A DNA stretch of 64,000 nucleotides from positions 17,811 through 81,810 of the forward strand of contig NZ_JAHFZF010000021.1 of assembly GCF_018619435.1 (NCBI RefSeq), in the 5' to 3' direction. Both the position numbers and the translations under genes were made by a program. Each line of letters opens with the position of its first letter. Position 1 is the stretch's first letter. This document shows positions 9,110 through 17,572 of the stretch, in pieces. The stretch is from Rhodoferax sp. U11-2br. GTDB taxonomy: Bacteria; Pseudomonadota; Gammaproteobacteria; Burkholderiales; Burkholderiaceae_C. The notes beneath the pieces are model-generated. The model was not told where the DNA came from. It searched no databases and saw only the letters and a program-made list of their open reading frames with translations.

Positions 9110-9634
9110 TCAAACCTGCGCCCGAAAAGTCTGGCCCAGCGCAAACACGGAGTTGGGGCCTTGGGGATGGAAGGCGGCTGGCAAGGGCTGTTTAAACACC
9201 CCGCGGTTGGGCGGTGATTTGTGTTCCAGTTCCACACCCTGGGCCAGTTGGTCGAGCACCAGACTCTTCAAGGTGACCGACTGGGTGAACTTCAGCACCT
9301 TGGCGTTCATGGCGTCCCACAGGTCTTGTGTCATGTGTTGCACGGGTGAAGCGTCTGCCTGTTTGGTCGAGGGCGGGTCGTCCTCCACCGCGCAAATGAT
9401 GTCAGCCACGGTGATGACGTCTGTCTGACTGCCCAGCGAGTAGCCGCCGCCCGGCCCACGGATGCTGGTGACCAGCCCTTGCATGCGCAGCTTGCTGAAC
9501 AACTGCTCGAGGTAAGACAGTGAGATGTGTTGGCGCTGCGCGATCTCGTTGAGCGGAACGGGCCCAAATTTTTCACGCAAAGCCACATCAATCATGGCGG
9601 TCAGGGCAAAACGGCCTTTGGTACTTAAACGCAT
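9110..9634 (-). CDS. Rrf2 family transcriptional regulator, IscR-like but lacking the Fe-S ligands
   Basis: A winged-helix DNA-binding repressor. The N-terminus MRLSTKGRFALTAMIDVALR and the recognition region ISLSYLEQLFSKLR...GLVTSIRGPGGGYSL are nearly standard for IscR. In E. coli IscR three Cys and one His (92, 98, 104, 107) hold the [2Fe-2S] cluster; here the aligned stretch PPSTKQADASPVQHMTQDLW has no Cys and has Gln where the ligand His stands. The only Cys is residue 81. There are no isc genes beside it. The 174-residue length has an extra C-terminal tail of about 20 residues. It is probably a cluster-independent Rrf2 regulator of a neighbouring gene, possibly the divergent hydrolase. 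Confidence 0.85.
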   Translation of the reverse strand: MRLSTKGRFALTAMIDVALREKFGPVPLNEIAQRQHISLSYLEQLFSKLRMQGLVTSIRGPGGGYSLGSQTDVITVADIICAVEDDPPSTKQADASPVQHMTQDLWDAMNAKVLKFTQSVTLKSLVLDQLAQGVELEHKSPPNRGVFKQPLPAAFHPQGPNSVFALGQTFRAQV

Positions 9635-9823
9635 GGTGATTCCTCCAGTTCAGGCGTCCCATTGCACAACGGCCAATCGGTGTTGTCGGTCTGCCAACGA
9701 ACACAAACACAGGCCCAGCCAGCGTGCGCTGTCGCACTGACGGGCTCGTTGTCGGGATCTAAGGTGGGCATAGCGCATTTTTTGACGGCGCTTTCCCCCA
9801 TGCCACTGAACCAGGAGTAACCC

Positions 9824-10960
9824 ATGAACCCATTGCCTCCCCTGCCACCTGCAAGCGACACCACCGACAGCGATATGGCCGAACAAGCCAATCCAGGCCA
9901 CGGTGTGCCCTCGCAGGACCCCAATGCTGGGGCACAGACGCCACTGGACCCCAAAGACGCTAAACGCGAAGCCAACTCGGTGCTGGTGGGTGGCGGCGTG
10001 ATGGCGGGTGCAACCACGGGTGCAGTCATTGGTGTGGCAGTGGCCGGACCGGTGGGGGTGTTGGTGGGGGCCTCGCTGGGTGCGATGGCGGGTGCGCTGG
10101 GAGGTGCCGCCGCGGGCGCTGCGGCGAGTGCTGAGGATGTGGCCACCCTGCCCGCAGGCTCGGTGCGCCTGCACATCGAAGACAGCGGTGGCGACGGCCG
10201 ACCCGTGGTGCTGATCCATGGCTGGCCGCTGTCTGCCATGGCCTGGGAGCAGCAGGTGCTGGTGTTACAAGGCGCCGGTTACCGTGTGGTCAGCTACGAC
10301 CGGCGCGGCTTCGGGCGCTCAGACAAACCAGAATCGGGCTACAGCTACGACGAACTGGCTGACGACCTGCAACGCGTGTTGGACCAGTGCCAACTGCAGG
10401 ATGTGACGCTGGTCGGGTTCTCCATGGGGGGTGGCGAAGTGGCACGTTATGTGGCGCGGTACGGCGAATCACTGTTGCACAGCGTGGTGTTTGCCGCCGC
10501 CGTGCCGCCGTTCCTGATGAAGTCGGTCGACAACCCCGACGGGCCACTCCCCCCCGAAGCAGCGCAAAAATCCCGTCGCGCGCTGGAACTGGACCGCAAT
10601 GCATTTTTTGAGCAGTTCACCGAAGATTTTTATTCGGCCAATGGGGTATTCCTGGTGACCGAGTCGCAGCGCCGTGAGGCCGTCGCCATGTGCCAGCAGT
10701 CGGCACAACCTGCCGCATTGGCGTGTATGGACGCGTTTGGCACCACCGACTTCCGTGAAGACCTGAAGCGGCTGACTGTGCCCACCCTGGTGATCCACGG
10801 TGACGCCGATGCCATCGTACCGATCGAGGGCTCAGGTATGCGCACCCATCAAGCGGTGCGCCAAAGCCAGCTGGTGACGGTGAGCGGTGCACCACACGGC
10901 CTGAACGTGTCGCACGCGCAGGCCTTCAACGATGCGCTGCTGACCTTCCTGCGCACTTAA
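9824..10960 (+). CDS. Alpha/beta hydrolase (chloroperoxidase/arylesterase type) with N-terminal glycine-zipper domain
   Basis: Two parts are visible. Residues about 1-105 are a Pro/Asp-rich leader followed by a Gly/Ala/Val-rich zipper (VLVGGGVMAGATTGAVIGVA and further GxxxG repeats), of the kind that inserts in or packs against membranes. Residues about 110-378 are an alpha/beta hydrolase with an HGWPLS oxyanion region, nucleophile elbow GFSMGGGE, acid GDADAIVP and catalytic His in GAPHGLN, closest in style to non-heme chloroperoxidases and arylesterases. No cleavable signal is seen. The gene is divergent from the Rrf2 regulator. The true substrate is unknown; the fusion is the unusual point. 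Confidence 0.85.
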   Translation: MNPLPPLPPASDTTDSDMAEQANPGHGVPSQDPNAGAQTPLDPKDAKREANSVLVGGGVMAGATTGAVIGVAVAGPVGVLVGASLGAMAGALGGAAAGAAASAEDVATLPAGSVRLHIEDSGGDGRPVVLIHGWPLSAMAWEQQVLVLQGAGYRVVSYDRRGFGRSDKPESGYSYDELADDLQRVLDQCQLQDVTLVGFSMGGGEVARYVARYGESLLHSVVFAAAVPPFLMKSVDNPDGPLPPEAAQKSRRALELDRNAFFEQFTEDFYSANGVFLVTESQRREAVAMCQQSAQPAALACMDAFGTTDFREDLKRLTVPTLVIHGDADAIVPIEGSGMRTHQAVRQSQLVTVSGAPHGLNVSHAQAFNDALLTFLRT

Positions 10961-11103
10961 GCGCGCTGTCTGCCCAGGCCCACGGTGTGGGTGGACCAGA
11001 CACAGACATGAATGTCCGAATATGATTGGCATCTGTCTCTTTCAAAGTGGCTAGTCCCTCATAGATAATGGATCATCAGGGTTTTAATACCGGAGAAATC
11101 TTG

Positions 11104-11673
11104 ATGAAAACATGTCTGATAGTGATTGATGCACAAGAGTCTTTCCGCCACCGCCCGTTTTTCACCACCACCGACCTGCCTGCCTACGCCCAGGCGCAAA
11201 ACGCATTGATTGACGGCTGTCTGGCAGCCGGGGTGCCCATCGTGCGGGTGTTCCATGTGGATGGCCCGGCATCCAGCGACAACCCGTTTGCCCAGGCATC
11301 GGGCCACATCAAGCCGCTGGCCGAGTTGCGTGTATTTGAGCCCGCCGCCACCTTTGTCAAAAGCCGCCACAGCGCGCTGGTGGGCACCGGGCTGGAGGTG
11401 TGGCTGACCGAGAACGGTTTTCAGCGGCTGATCATCAGCGGCATCCGCACCGAACAATGTTGCGAAACCACCACCCGCCACGCCTCCGACCTGGGCTGGC
11501 AGGTGGACTACTGTCTAGACGCCACGCTGACCTGGGACATGCAACAGCCCGATGGCCAGACTTTGCGCGCGGCTGACATCAAAACCCGCACCGCCACCGT
11601 GCTGGCTGGCCGTTTTGCCACCCTGTGTGACCCGGCGCAGGCCCTACAACGTGCGCTGGAGCAAGCGGCATGA
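11104..11673 (+). CDS. Isochorismatase family cysteine hydrolase
   Basis: A cytosolic hydrolase of 189 residues with the family triad: Asp in TCLIVIDAQESF, Lys in FVKSRHSAL and the nucleophile Cys in GIRTEQCCETTTRHA. The start at 11104 has GGAG about 8 bases upstream (CCGGAGAAATCTTG). Its stop overlaps the next start (ATGA), so it forms one transcript with the DJ-1/PfpI and GlxA-like genes. Members hydrolyse isochorismate, nicotinamide, carbamates or other small amides; the substrate here cannot be assigned. Confidence 0.88.
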   Translation: MKTCLIVIDAQESFRHRPFFTTTDLPAYAQAQNALIDGCLAAGVPIVRVFHVDGPASSDNPFAQASGHIKPLAELRVFEPAATFVKSRHSALVGTGLEVWLTENGFQRLIISGIRTEQCCETTTRHASDLGWQVDYCLDATLTWDMQQPDGQTLRAADIKTRTATVLAGRFATLCDPAQALQRALEQAA

Positions 11674-12293
11674 GCGCGACCTTGCCGATACAGGTGGCCA
11701 TCCTGGTGTTTGACGCGGTCGAGGTGCTGGACTTTGCCGGGCCGTACGAGGTGTTCACCACCGCCAGCCGGGTGTTTAGCAGGCGCACCCCCGGTGAGGG
11801 TGCCTTGTTTGAGGTGGTTTGTGTCTCGCGGGATGGCGGCCCGATCCAGGCGCGGGCCGGTTTGCGGGTCTTGCCAGAACACAGTTTTGACAACCACCCG
11901 CCCTGTGACCTGCTGCTGGTACCCGGTGGTGTGGTGAGTGCGCCCCAAGCCTGCCCGGCCACGCTGGACTGGATCACCCGCACGGCTGCTGGGGCACAAA
12001 TCAGCGCCTCGGTCTGCACCGGTGCCTTTTTGCTGGCGGCCAGTGGGGTGCTGAACCAGGGCCGTGTCACCACCCATTGGGAGGATGTGGCCGACTTGCG
12101 CCAGGCTTTCCCGGCTCTGGAGGTATGTGAGGGCCCGCGTTGGATCGACAACGGCACGCTGGTCACCTCGGCGGGCATCAGCGCGGGCATCGACATGTGC
12201 CTGCATCTGGTGGCGCGGCTTGCCGGGCCCGAGCTGGCGCGCCTGACCGCCCGCCAGATGGACTACCCCTGGACTGACGATGCCATTGGCTGA
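11670..12293 (+). CDS. DJ-1/PfpI family protein
   Basis: A 207-residue single-domain protein of the DJ-1/PfpI superfamily. It begins QVAILVFDAVEVLDFAGPYEVF, typical of the isonitrile-hydratase/ThiJ-like branch, and has the nucleophile-elbow Cys in SVCTGAFLLAASG and a late TSAGISAGIDMCLHLV. It starts at the ATGA overlap with the isochorismatase and its end overlaps the next gene by 14 bp, so the three genes are translationally coupled. The reaction is not known; members include isonitrile hydratase and glyoxalase III-type enzymes. Confidence 0.85.
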   Translation: MSATLPIQVAILVFDAVEVLDFAGPYEVFTTASRVFSRRTPGEGALFEVVCVSRDGGPIQARAGLRVLPEHSFDNHPPCDLLLVPGGVVSAPQACPATLDWITRTAAGAQISASVCTGAFLLAASGVLNQGRVTTHWEDVADLRQAFPALEVCEGPRWIDNGTLVTSAGISAGIDMCLHLVARLAGPELARLTARQMDYPWTDDAIG

Positions 12294-13293
12294 CACGCCC
12301 GCAACCCCGATCGAGGTGTTTTTTGTGCTGCTGCCAGACACCTTGGCGCTGGACTGGGCAGGCCCGGCTGAGGCGCTGCGCATCGCCAACCAGGTGTTGG
12401 TGGCCAAAGCTTTGCCGCCGCGTTTTGTGCTGCGTTTTGTCGGGCCCTGTGCCGATCAAGTCAGCTCGGTCGGCCTGCGTTTGAGCGGCATTGAGGCCTT
12501 GCCAACGGTCTTGCCACAGCCGAGCTGGGTGGTGCTGCTGGGTTTACCCGGGCAAACCATCGCGGTGAATTCGGAACCGGCCCGCGCCCTGCTGCACTGG
12601 CTGCGTGGCCTGCGCCTGGCCACGCATCAGCTGGAGCTGGTGACCGTGTGTGCCGGGGCTGTGCTGGCGGCCCATGCCGGGTTGCTGGCACGCCACCACG
12701 TCACCACGCACCACCAGCATCTGGCGGAGTTACAACAGGTGGCACCGAACTGCCAGGTGGTGGCCAACCGGGTGTTTGTGGAAGATGCACCGGTGTACAG
12801 CAGCGCTGGCGTGACCACCGGCATTGACCTGATGCTGCACCGCATTGCCAGCCTGTGTGGCGAGGCCGTGGCGGCCCAGGTGGCACAAACCATGGTGGTG
12901 GCGCTGCGCCGTGGCCCACAAGACCCAGAGTTGTCACCGTTTCTGAGCTACCGCAACCACTTGCACCCTGCCCTGCACCGGGTACAGGACGCCATCAGCA
13001 GCGCACCCGCCGACAGCTGGAGTTTGAACCACATGGCAGAGTTGGCCTGCACCTCACCCCGACATCTGACCCGACTGTTTGTAGAGCACGCGGGCATCGC
13101 GCCGTTGGCTTATTTGCGCCGCATCCGCCTGGCGCTGGCGCAGACCGCGCTGCAGTCCGGCCGCAATGTGACCCAGGCGGCCGAATTGGCAGGCTTCAGC
13201 TCAGACACCCAGCTGCGCCGCGCCTGGCACCAGTTTGCACCGGGTGGCTCACCGACCCGACCCGCAGACCAAGCGCACGCCACCAAACACTGA
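12280..13293 (+). CDS. GlxA family transcriptional regulator (DJ-1/PfpI sensor domain plus AraC HTH)
   Basis: 337 residues. The N-terminal 190 or so residues form a DJ-1/PfpI-like amidotransferase fold (IEVFFVLLPDTLALDWAGPA; VTVCAGAVLAAHAGLL keeps the Cys), and the C-terminal 90 form two AraC-type helix-turn-helix motifs (LNHMAELACTSPRHLTRLF; NVTQAAELAGFSSDTQLRRAW). It overlaps the upstream DJ-1/PfpI gene and is likely the local activator of the three-gene operon, sensing a metabolite related to its partner enzymes. The start ATG at 12280 lies within the preceding gene; TTG at 12286 is an alternative. Confidence 0.85.
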   Translation: MPLADTPATPIEVFFVLLPDTLALDWAGPAEALRIANQVLVAKALPPRFVLRFVGPCADQVSSVGLRLSGIEALPTVLPQPSWVVLLGLPGQTIAVNSEPARALLHWLRGLRLATHQLELVTVCAGAVLAAHAGLLARHHVTTHHQHLAELQQVAPNCQVVANRVFVEDAPVYSSAGVTTGIDLMLHRIASLCGEAVAAQVAQTMVVALRRGPQDPELSPFLSYRNHLHPALHRVQDAISSAPADSWSLNHMAELACTSPRHLTRLFVEHAGIAPLAYLRRIRLALAQTALQSGRNVTQAAELAGFSSDTQLRRAWHQFAPGGSPTRPADQAHATKH

Positions 13294-13348
13294 AGTGGCC
13301 AGGCAATACCGACAGATGCCCACCCTGCCCTGGCGTGAAAGAACCCAT

Positions 13349-13942
13349 ATGAGCCGAACACGAGTGCTGAGCTTATCGCTGTGTCTGTCCCTGAGCGCCA
13401 GCGCCTGGGCCGTCAAGCCGAGTTTTGACTGCGCCCAGGTGCGCAGCGGCAGCACCGAAGCACTGGTCTGCGCCAAGGCTGAGCTGTCCAAGCTGGATCA
13501 CCAGCTGGCTCGGGTCTACGCAGCCGCGCTCAAAAAGGCGGGCAAGCAGCATCCGCCCGTGCTCAAGGCCGAACAACGTGGCTGGATCAAGGGCCGCAAC
13601 GACTGCTGGAAAAGCACCGACCAGGTCCAGTGTGTGCGCGATTCTTACCAGTTGCGCATCGCCGAGCTGCAGGCGCGTTACCGGCTGCTGACTCCCATTG
13701 CCAGCGTGTCTTATGCCTGCGATGGCAACCCGGCCAACGCGCTGGTAGCCACGTTTTTCAACACGAACCCAGCCTCACTGATTGCCGAGCGCGGCGATGA
13801 AGTGTCATTCATGGTGCAGCAGCGCAGCGCCAGCGGTGCGCGTTACCAGGGACGCAACGAATCACTGTGGGAGCACCAGGGTGAAGCCACCGTGGTCTGG
13901 GGGTATCACGCGCCCGAGATGTCTTGCCAGCCACAGCACTGA
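13349..13942 (+). CDS. Secreted protein joining LprI-like (DUF1311) and MliC-like lysozyme-inhibitor domains
   Basis: A 197-residue periplasmic protein: signal peptide about 1-22 (MSRTRVLSLSLCLSLSASAWA), then a DUF1311/LprI-type domain (SFDCAQVRSGSTEALVCAKA ... LKAEQRGWIKGRNDCWKSTD ... CVRDSYQLRIAELQARY) with paired Cys, then a C-terminal beta domain with SVSYACDGNPANALVATFFN and VVWGYHAPEMSCQ that fits MliC, the membrane-bound inhibitor of C-type lysozyme. Both domain types are linked to lysozyme inhibition, so a role in protecting the cell wall is likely. There is no lipobox, so it should be soluble. The ATG at 13349 is chosen because the signal peptide begins there. Confidence 0.8.
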   Translation: MSRTRVLSLSLCLSLSASAWAVKPSFDCAQVRSGSTEALVCAKAELSKLDHQLARVYAAALKKAGKQHPPVLKAEQRGWIKGRNDCWKSTDQVQCVRDSYQLRIAELQARYRLLTPIASVSYACDGNPANALVATFFNTNPASLIAERGDEVSFMVQQRSASGARYQGRNESLWEHQGEATVVWGYHAPEMSCQPQH

Positions 13943-13951
13943 GCCAGCGGC

Positions 13952-14803
13952 TCAGTGCATGGCACGGCGCAACTCGGCGGCGCGGGCGGTGATGGCCGGG
14001 CGGTCGCTGGTGGCACCGGCATTGGCCAGGTAAGTTTCGAGGTCTTCCAGCGCGTGGCCAGGGTGGCGGGCTTGGGCATGGGCCAGGCCGCGGTCGCGGT
14101 ACTCAGACCAGGCCTGGGGCAGCAGCACAATCAGGCGGTCCAGCACAGCAATCAGGCGGTGCCAGTCTTCCTGCGCGGCGTGGATCTCTTTGAGGTTGCG
14201 CAGCATGCGGGCAATGATCTCGCGCGGGCTGGCGGCCTGCAGGTACAGGCCCAGCGGCAGCTCTTGCTCATCGACCAGGCTGGCCTGGTTGCGGTAGGGC
14301 TCCAGCCGCTCGGCCAGTTCTTCGCGGCTGAGTGACTGGCCATTCAAGGGGTCAATCACCACCTGGCCTTCACTGAGGTTGACCTTGACCAGGAAATGCC
14401 CCGGAAACGCCACACCCCGTGCCTTCAAGCCGATGCCCTGAGCCAGCTCCAACCAGATCACCGCCATCGAGATCGGGATCGCCAGCCGGGTGCGCAGCAC
14501 CACATGCACAAAGCTGTTGTCGGGGTCGGTGAAGTTGTTGAAGTTGCCGGCAAAGTTCAGGTCGCGGAAGACAAACTGGTTGAGCGTGCGCAGCTTTTGC
14601 AGCGGCCCGGCGTCGGTCGGCAGGCGCCGTTGCAGGCGCGCCAGCAGCTGGTCCACCTCACCGAGCACCTGCTGCACGCTGATGTCGGGGTACTCGTCCT
14701 GGGCCAGGCTGACGGCAGCCTCCAGCAGGGCAAAGTCGGCGTCGGTGTGCACCAGAGAGGCAAAGTACTCCAGCGGCGTCGGGACATTCAGAGAAAAATT
14801 CAT
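13952..14803 (-). CDS. SirB1 family protein (transglutaminase-like plus TPR)
   Basis: 283 residues. The N-terminal part has the SirB1/transglutaminase-like core (FFRDLNFAGNF-type stretch: FVFRDLNFAGNFNNFTDPDN, then SFVHVVLRTRLAIPISMAVI and GVAFPGHFLVKV), and the C-terminal part has tetratricopeptide-like helices (AQEDWHRLIAVLDRLIVLLP). It is cytosolic. The gene is 12 bp downstream of murJ on the same strand. The start is uncertain: ATG at 14803 or ATG at 14812, neither with a clear ribosome-binding site. The biological role of SirB1-like proteins is not established. Confidence 0.8.
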   Translation of the reverse strand: MNFSLNVPTPLEYFASLVHTDADFALLEAAVSLAQDEYPDISVQQVLGEVDQLLARLQRRLPTDAGPLQKLRTLNQFVFRDLNFAGNFNNFTDPDNSFVHVVLRTRLAIPISMAVIWLELAQGIGLKARGVAFPGHFLVKVNLSEGQVVIDPLNGQSLSREELAERLEPYRNQASLVDEQELPLGLYLQAASPREIIARMLRNLKEIHAAQEDWHRLIAVLDRLIVLLPQAWSEYRDRGLAHAQARHPGHALEDLETYLANAGATSDRPAITARAAELRRAMH

Positions 14804-14815
14804 AGGGGCCATTGT

Positions 14816-16381
14816 CTACCGGCGCAGGAGTTGGCGCAATTGCAGGCCTGCCACACGGACAGTTCCCAAATAAATAGCAGCTGACCCAATCAATATAAGA
14901 GCTAGAAGCCAAATTCTCTTGAAACTCTCGGCACGCAAAGCGGTCCAGTCCCAATGGCCATTGGCCCACATCAGGAAAACCCCTAGCAAGACACAGCCCG
15001 CCAGCACCTGTAGCAAAAACGCCCCCCAGCCCGGCTCGGGCTTGTAGCTGCCCCGTTTGATCAGCCCCATCAGCAGCCACAGTGCATTGACCAAGGCGCC
15101 AATACCAATCGACAAGGTCAGCGCCGCATGCGCAAACAACGGCACCAACACCAGGTTGAGCAACTGGGTGAACACCAGCACACCCACCGCAATACGCACC
15201 GGGGTTTTGGTGTCCTGGTTGGCGTAATAACCGGGTGCCAGCACCTTGATCGCCACAATACCAATCAACCCCGTGCCCCAACCCATCAGCGCGTAGGTGA
15301 CCTGCTGCACATCAAAGGCGGTCATGGCGCCATAGTGGTAGAGCACCGCCACCAGCGGCTTGGGAAACACCAACAGCGCGACCGCACACGGCACTGCCAG
15401 CAGGGCCACCAGGCGCAGGCCCCAGTCCAGCATGCTGGAATACCGGGCGGTGTCACCGCTGGCACGTGCCCCGGCCAGCTGCGGCATCAACACCACGCCC
15501 ATGGCCACGCCGAGCAAGGCGGTTGGAAACTCCATCAAGCGGTCGGCATAGGTGATCCAGCTCACGCTGCCCGGTCGCAGATGCGAGGCAATCTGGGTGT
15601 TGATCAGCATCGAGATGTGCGCCACGCTGACACCCAGCAGCGCCGGGCCCATCAGGCGCAGCACACTCTGGGTTTCGGTGCAGGCCCAGGCCTCACGCAG
15701 GGCTGACCAACGCCAGCGCAGTCGCGGCTGCAAGGCCAGGCGCTTCAAAGCCCACCACTGAACACCCAATTGCGAGGCACCACCGAGCAACACCCCCCCG
15801 GCCAGCGCATAAATCGGTTCAATGCCCAGGCTTTTGAACCAGGGCGCGCCCAGCGCGGTGGCGGCAATCATGCAGACATTGAGCAGCACCGGTGTGGCCG
15901 CAGGCACCGCAAAGTGTTTCCAGGTGTTGAGCACACCGGCACCCAGCGCCACCAGCGACATGAAGGCGATGTAGGGGAACATCCAGCGCGTCATCACCAC
16001 CGCCACATCAAAACCGCGCGGGTCCTGCTGCAGGCCGCTGGCCATGATCCAGACCAGCCCACCGGCGCTGAGTACACCCACGATGCTCAGAACCAGCAGC
16101 GCCCAGACCAGCACCGAGGCCACCCGATCAATCACCAAGCGCGTGGCGTCATCCCCCTGCTGCGCTTTGGAGGCCGCCAACACCGGCACAAAAGCCTGGC
16201 TGAAGGCGCCTTCACCAAAAAAACGCCGGAACAAGTTGGGAATGCGAAACGCCACATTGAAGGCATCGGTCATGGCCGAGGCGCCAAAGGTGGACGCCAT
16301 CAGCAGCTCACGCATCAAGCCAGTGATGCGTGACACCAGGGTCAGCAGGGAAACAATGGAAGCGGATTTGAAGAGGCTCAC
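14816..16381 (-). CDS. murJ: Lipid II flippase MurJ
   Basis: An inner-membrane protein of 521 residues with about 14 transmembrane helices of the MATE/MOP superfamily, which moves the peptidoglycan precursor lipid II across the membrane. The N-terminus MSLFKSASIVSLLTLVSRIT, the following GLMRELLMASTFGAS and the conserved FRIPNLFRRFFGEGAFSQAF-VPV stretch are characteristic. Translation most likely begins at the GTG at 16381; the open frame upstream adds residues without family similarity. The last helix (about residues 489-505) is encoded by a diverged copy of the dispersed palindromic repeat. It is divergent from rpsT, an arrangement common in betaproteobacteria. Confidence 0.95.
   Translation of the reverse strand: MSLFKSASIVSLLTLVSRITGLMRELLMASTFGASAMTDAFNVAFRIPNLFRRFFGEGAFSQAFVPVLAASKAQQGDDATRLVIDRVASVLVWALLVLSIVGVLSAGGLVWIMASGLQQDPRGFDVAVVMTRWMFPYIAFMSLVALGAGVLNTWKHFAVPAATPVLLNVCMIAATALGAPWFKSLGIEPIYALAGGVLLGGASQLGVQWWALKRLALQPRLRWRWSALREAWACTETQSVLRLMGPALLGVSVAHISMLINTQIASHLRPGSVSWITYADRLMEFPTALLGVAMGVVLMPQLAGARASGDTARYSSMLDWGLRLVALLAVPCAVALLVFPKPLVAVLYHYGAMTAFDVQQVTYALMGWGTGLIGIVAIKVLAPGYYANQDTKTPVRIAVGVLVFTQLLNLVLVPLFAHAALTLSIGIGALVNALWLLMGLIKRGSYKPEPGWGAFLLQVLAGCVLLGVFLMWANGHWDWTALRAESFKRIWLLALILIGSAAIYLGTVRVAGLQLRQLLRR
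14868..14917. repeat. Dispersed palindromic repeat inside the 3' part of murJ
   Basis: On the minus strand it reads TTTGGCTTCTAGCTCTTAT, a loop, then a degenerate right arm and CAGCTGCTATTTAT, matching the family order (GGCCTCTAGCCCTTAT ... AGCTAT). It is translated as part of the last membrane helix (IWLLALILIGSAAIYL). The right arm is eroded (TGGGTCAG for AAGGGCTAG), so this is an old copy. Confidence 0.65.
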
Positions 16382-16486
16382 GCGCCAAAGTGTAGCCGGG
16401 CAAACGGAATGGATTCTGTGTCGGCGAGTAACTGTTAGAATCGCAGGCTTTGCTGACAACATCCACAGACTCAAGGAACATCAATC

Positions 16487-16786
16487 ATGGCATCTGGAAA
16501 ACCCAAGAAAAAGAACCCGCGCCTGGCGTCGGGCCGTAAACGCGTCCGTCAGGACATCAAGATCAACGCTGCGAATACCTCGCTGCGTTCCCAATACCGC
16601 ACCGCTGTCAAGAACGTTGAAAAAGCCGTTCTTGCTGGCGACAAGGCCAAAGCAACCGAGTTGTTTGGCAAGATGCAAGCCGTGGTTGACACCGTGGCTG
16701 ACAAGGGCATCTTCCACAAGAACAAGGCTGCGCGCGACAAGAGCCGCCTGTCTACCAAGGTGAAAACCTTGGCCCTCACCGCCTGA
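16487..16786 (+). CDS. rpsT: 30S ribosomal protein S20
   Basis: 99 residues, very basic, entirely standard: [19 protein letters not shown], then [23 protein letters not shown], then [20 protein letters not shown]. It binds 16S rRNA in the small subunit. A ribosome-binding AAGGAA precedes the ATG by 9 bases. The gene is monocistronic, divergent from murJ and followed by a strong terminator. Confidence 0.98.
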   Translation: MASGKPKKKNPRLASGRKRVRQDIKINAANTSLRSQYRTAVKNVEKAVLAGDKAKATELFGKMQAVVDTVADKGIFHKNKAARDKSRLSTKVKTLALTA

Positions 16787-16861
16787 TTTTCAGGCAAATC
16801 GCACGTTGTCTTGAGGGATCAGGACAACGCCGTTTGTAACGGGTGCGCTGTCAGCAAAAGC

Positions 16862-16889
16862 AAAAAGGCCGTCTTAGGACGGCTTTTTT
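16862..16889 (+). terminator. Rho-independent terminator after rpsT
   Basis: AAAAAGCCGTCC-type stem: AAAAAGGCCGTC, loop TTAG, GACGGCTTTTTT. The stem is GC-rich and followed by a run of six T, about 75 bp after the rpsT stop. Confidence 0.9.
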
Positions 16890-17044
16890 GCGTCTGGCGC
16901 CTGTGACTTGTTTGACACATCGCTTGGGCCACAAATGCCAGCGTGCCGCATGTTGCCAAGCAAAAACTAGGGTTAACCCTTACAATAGCTTACACCTAAC
17001 TTTCAACACGACCTGGCGCCGCATCCTTACCCGGCGCACCACCC

Positions 17045-17560
17045 ATGACCCCAACCCTTGTCGATATCACTGGCCTGGCGGCTTTGTCCCTGAATATCGC
17101 CGGTCTGGTGCGCACCTCGGACCGATCACTGCGCCATTCCACCGGCTGGGCCTCGGCCTTATGGGCCGCCAACAACCTGCTGATGGGTGCCCAAAGTGCC
17201 GCCGCCTTGAGTGCCCTGAGTGTGGGTCGCCAGGTGTCTGCCTCCAATGCGCAGGGGCGCAGCGCAGGCACCAAGCTGTGGTCCTGTCTGGCGTTTTTGC
17301 TGGTCACACTGGTGCTCGGTGCACTCACCTGGAACGGCATCACCACCGTGTTCTCGATGGCCGGGTCAATGCTGGCCACCTACGCCATGTTCTACATGCG
17401 TGGTGTGGCTTTGCGGCTGGCGATGATTGGTGTGGCCAGCTTGTGGATGTACAACGCCTGGGCCTACGACTCGTGGTGGCAGATGCTGGGCAACACCCTC
17501 AATGGCGTGGCCGCCGCCTACGGCGCCTGGCGTGCAGCCAAAACACAGACCACTGTTTGA
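17045..17560 (+). CDS. YgjV-like inner-membrane protein, first of a tandem pair
   Basis: 171 residues with about five or six hydrophobic segments and no other domain. The layout (GLAALSLNIAGLVRTSDR, then a central LATYAMFYMRGVALRLAMIG and LWMYNAWAYDSWWQML ending in a short basic tail) fits the YgjV family of small bacterial inner-membrane proteins of unknown function. It is followed after 12 bp by a related gene, and the two likely form one transcript. Confidence 0.7.
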   Translation: MTPTLVDITGLAALSLNIAGLVRTSDRSLRHSTGWASALWAANNLLMGAQSAAALSALSVGRQVSASNAQGRSAGTKLWSCLAFLLVTLVLGALTWNGITTVFSMAGSMLATYAMFYMRGVALRLAMIGVASLWMYNAWAYDSWWQMLGNTLNGVAAAYGAWRAAKTQTTV

Positions 17561-17572
17561 GAAAGATTATTT

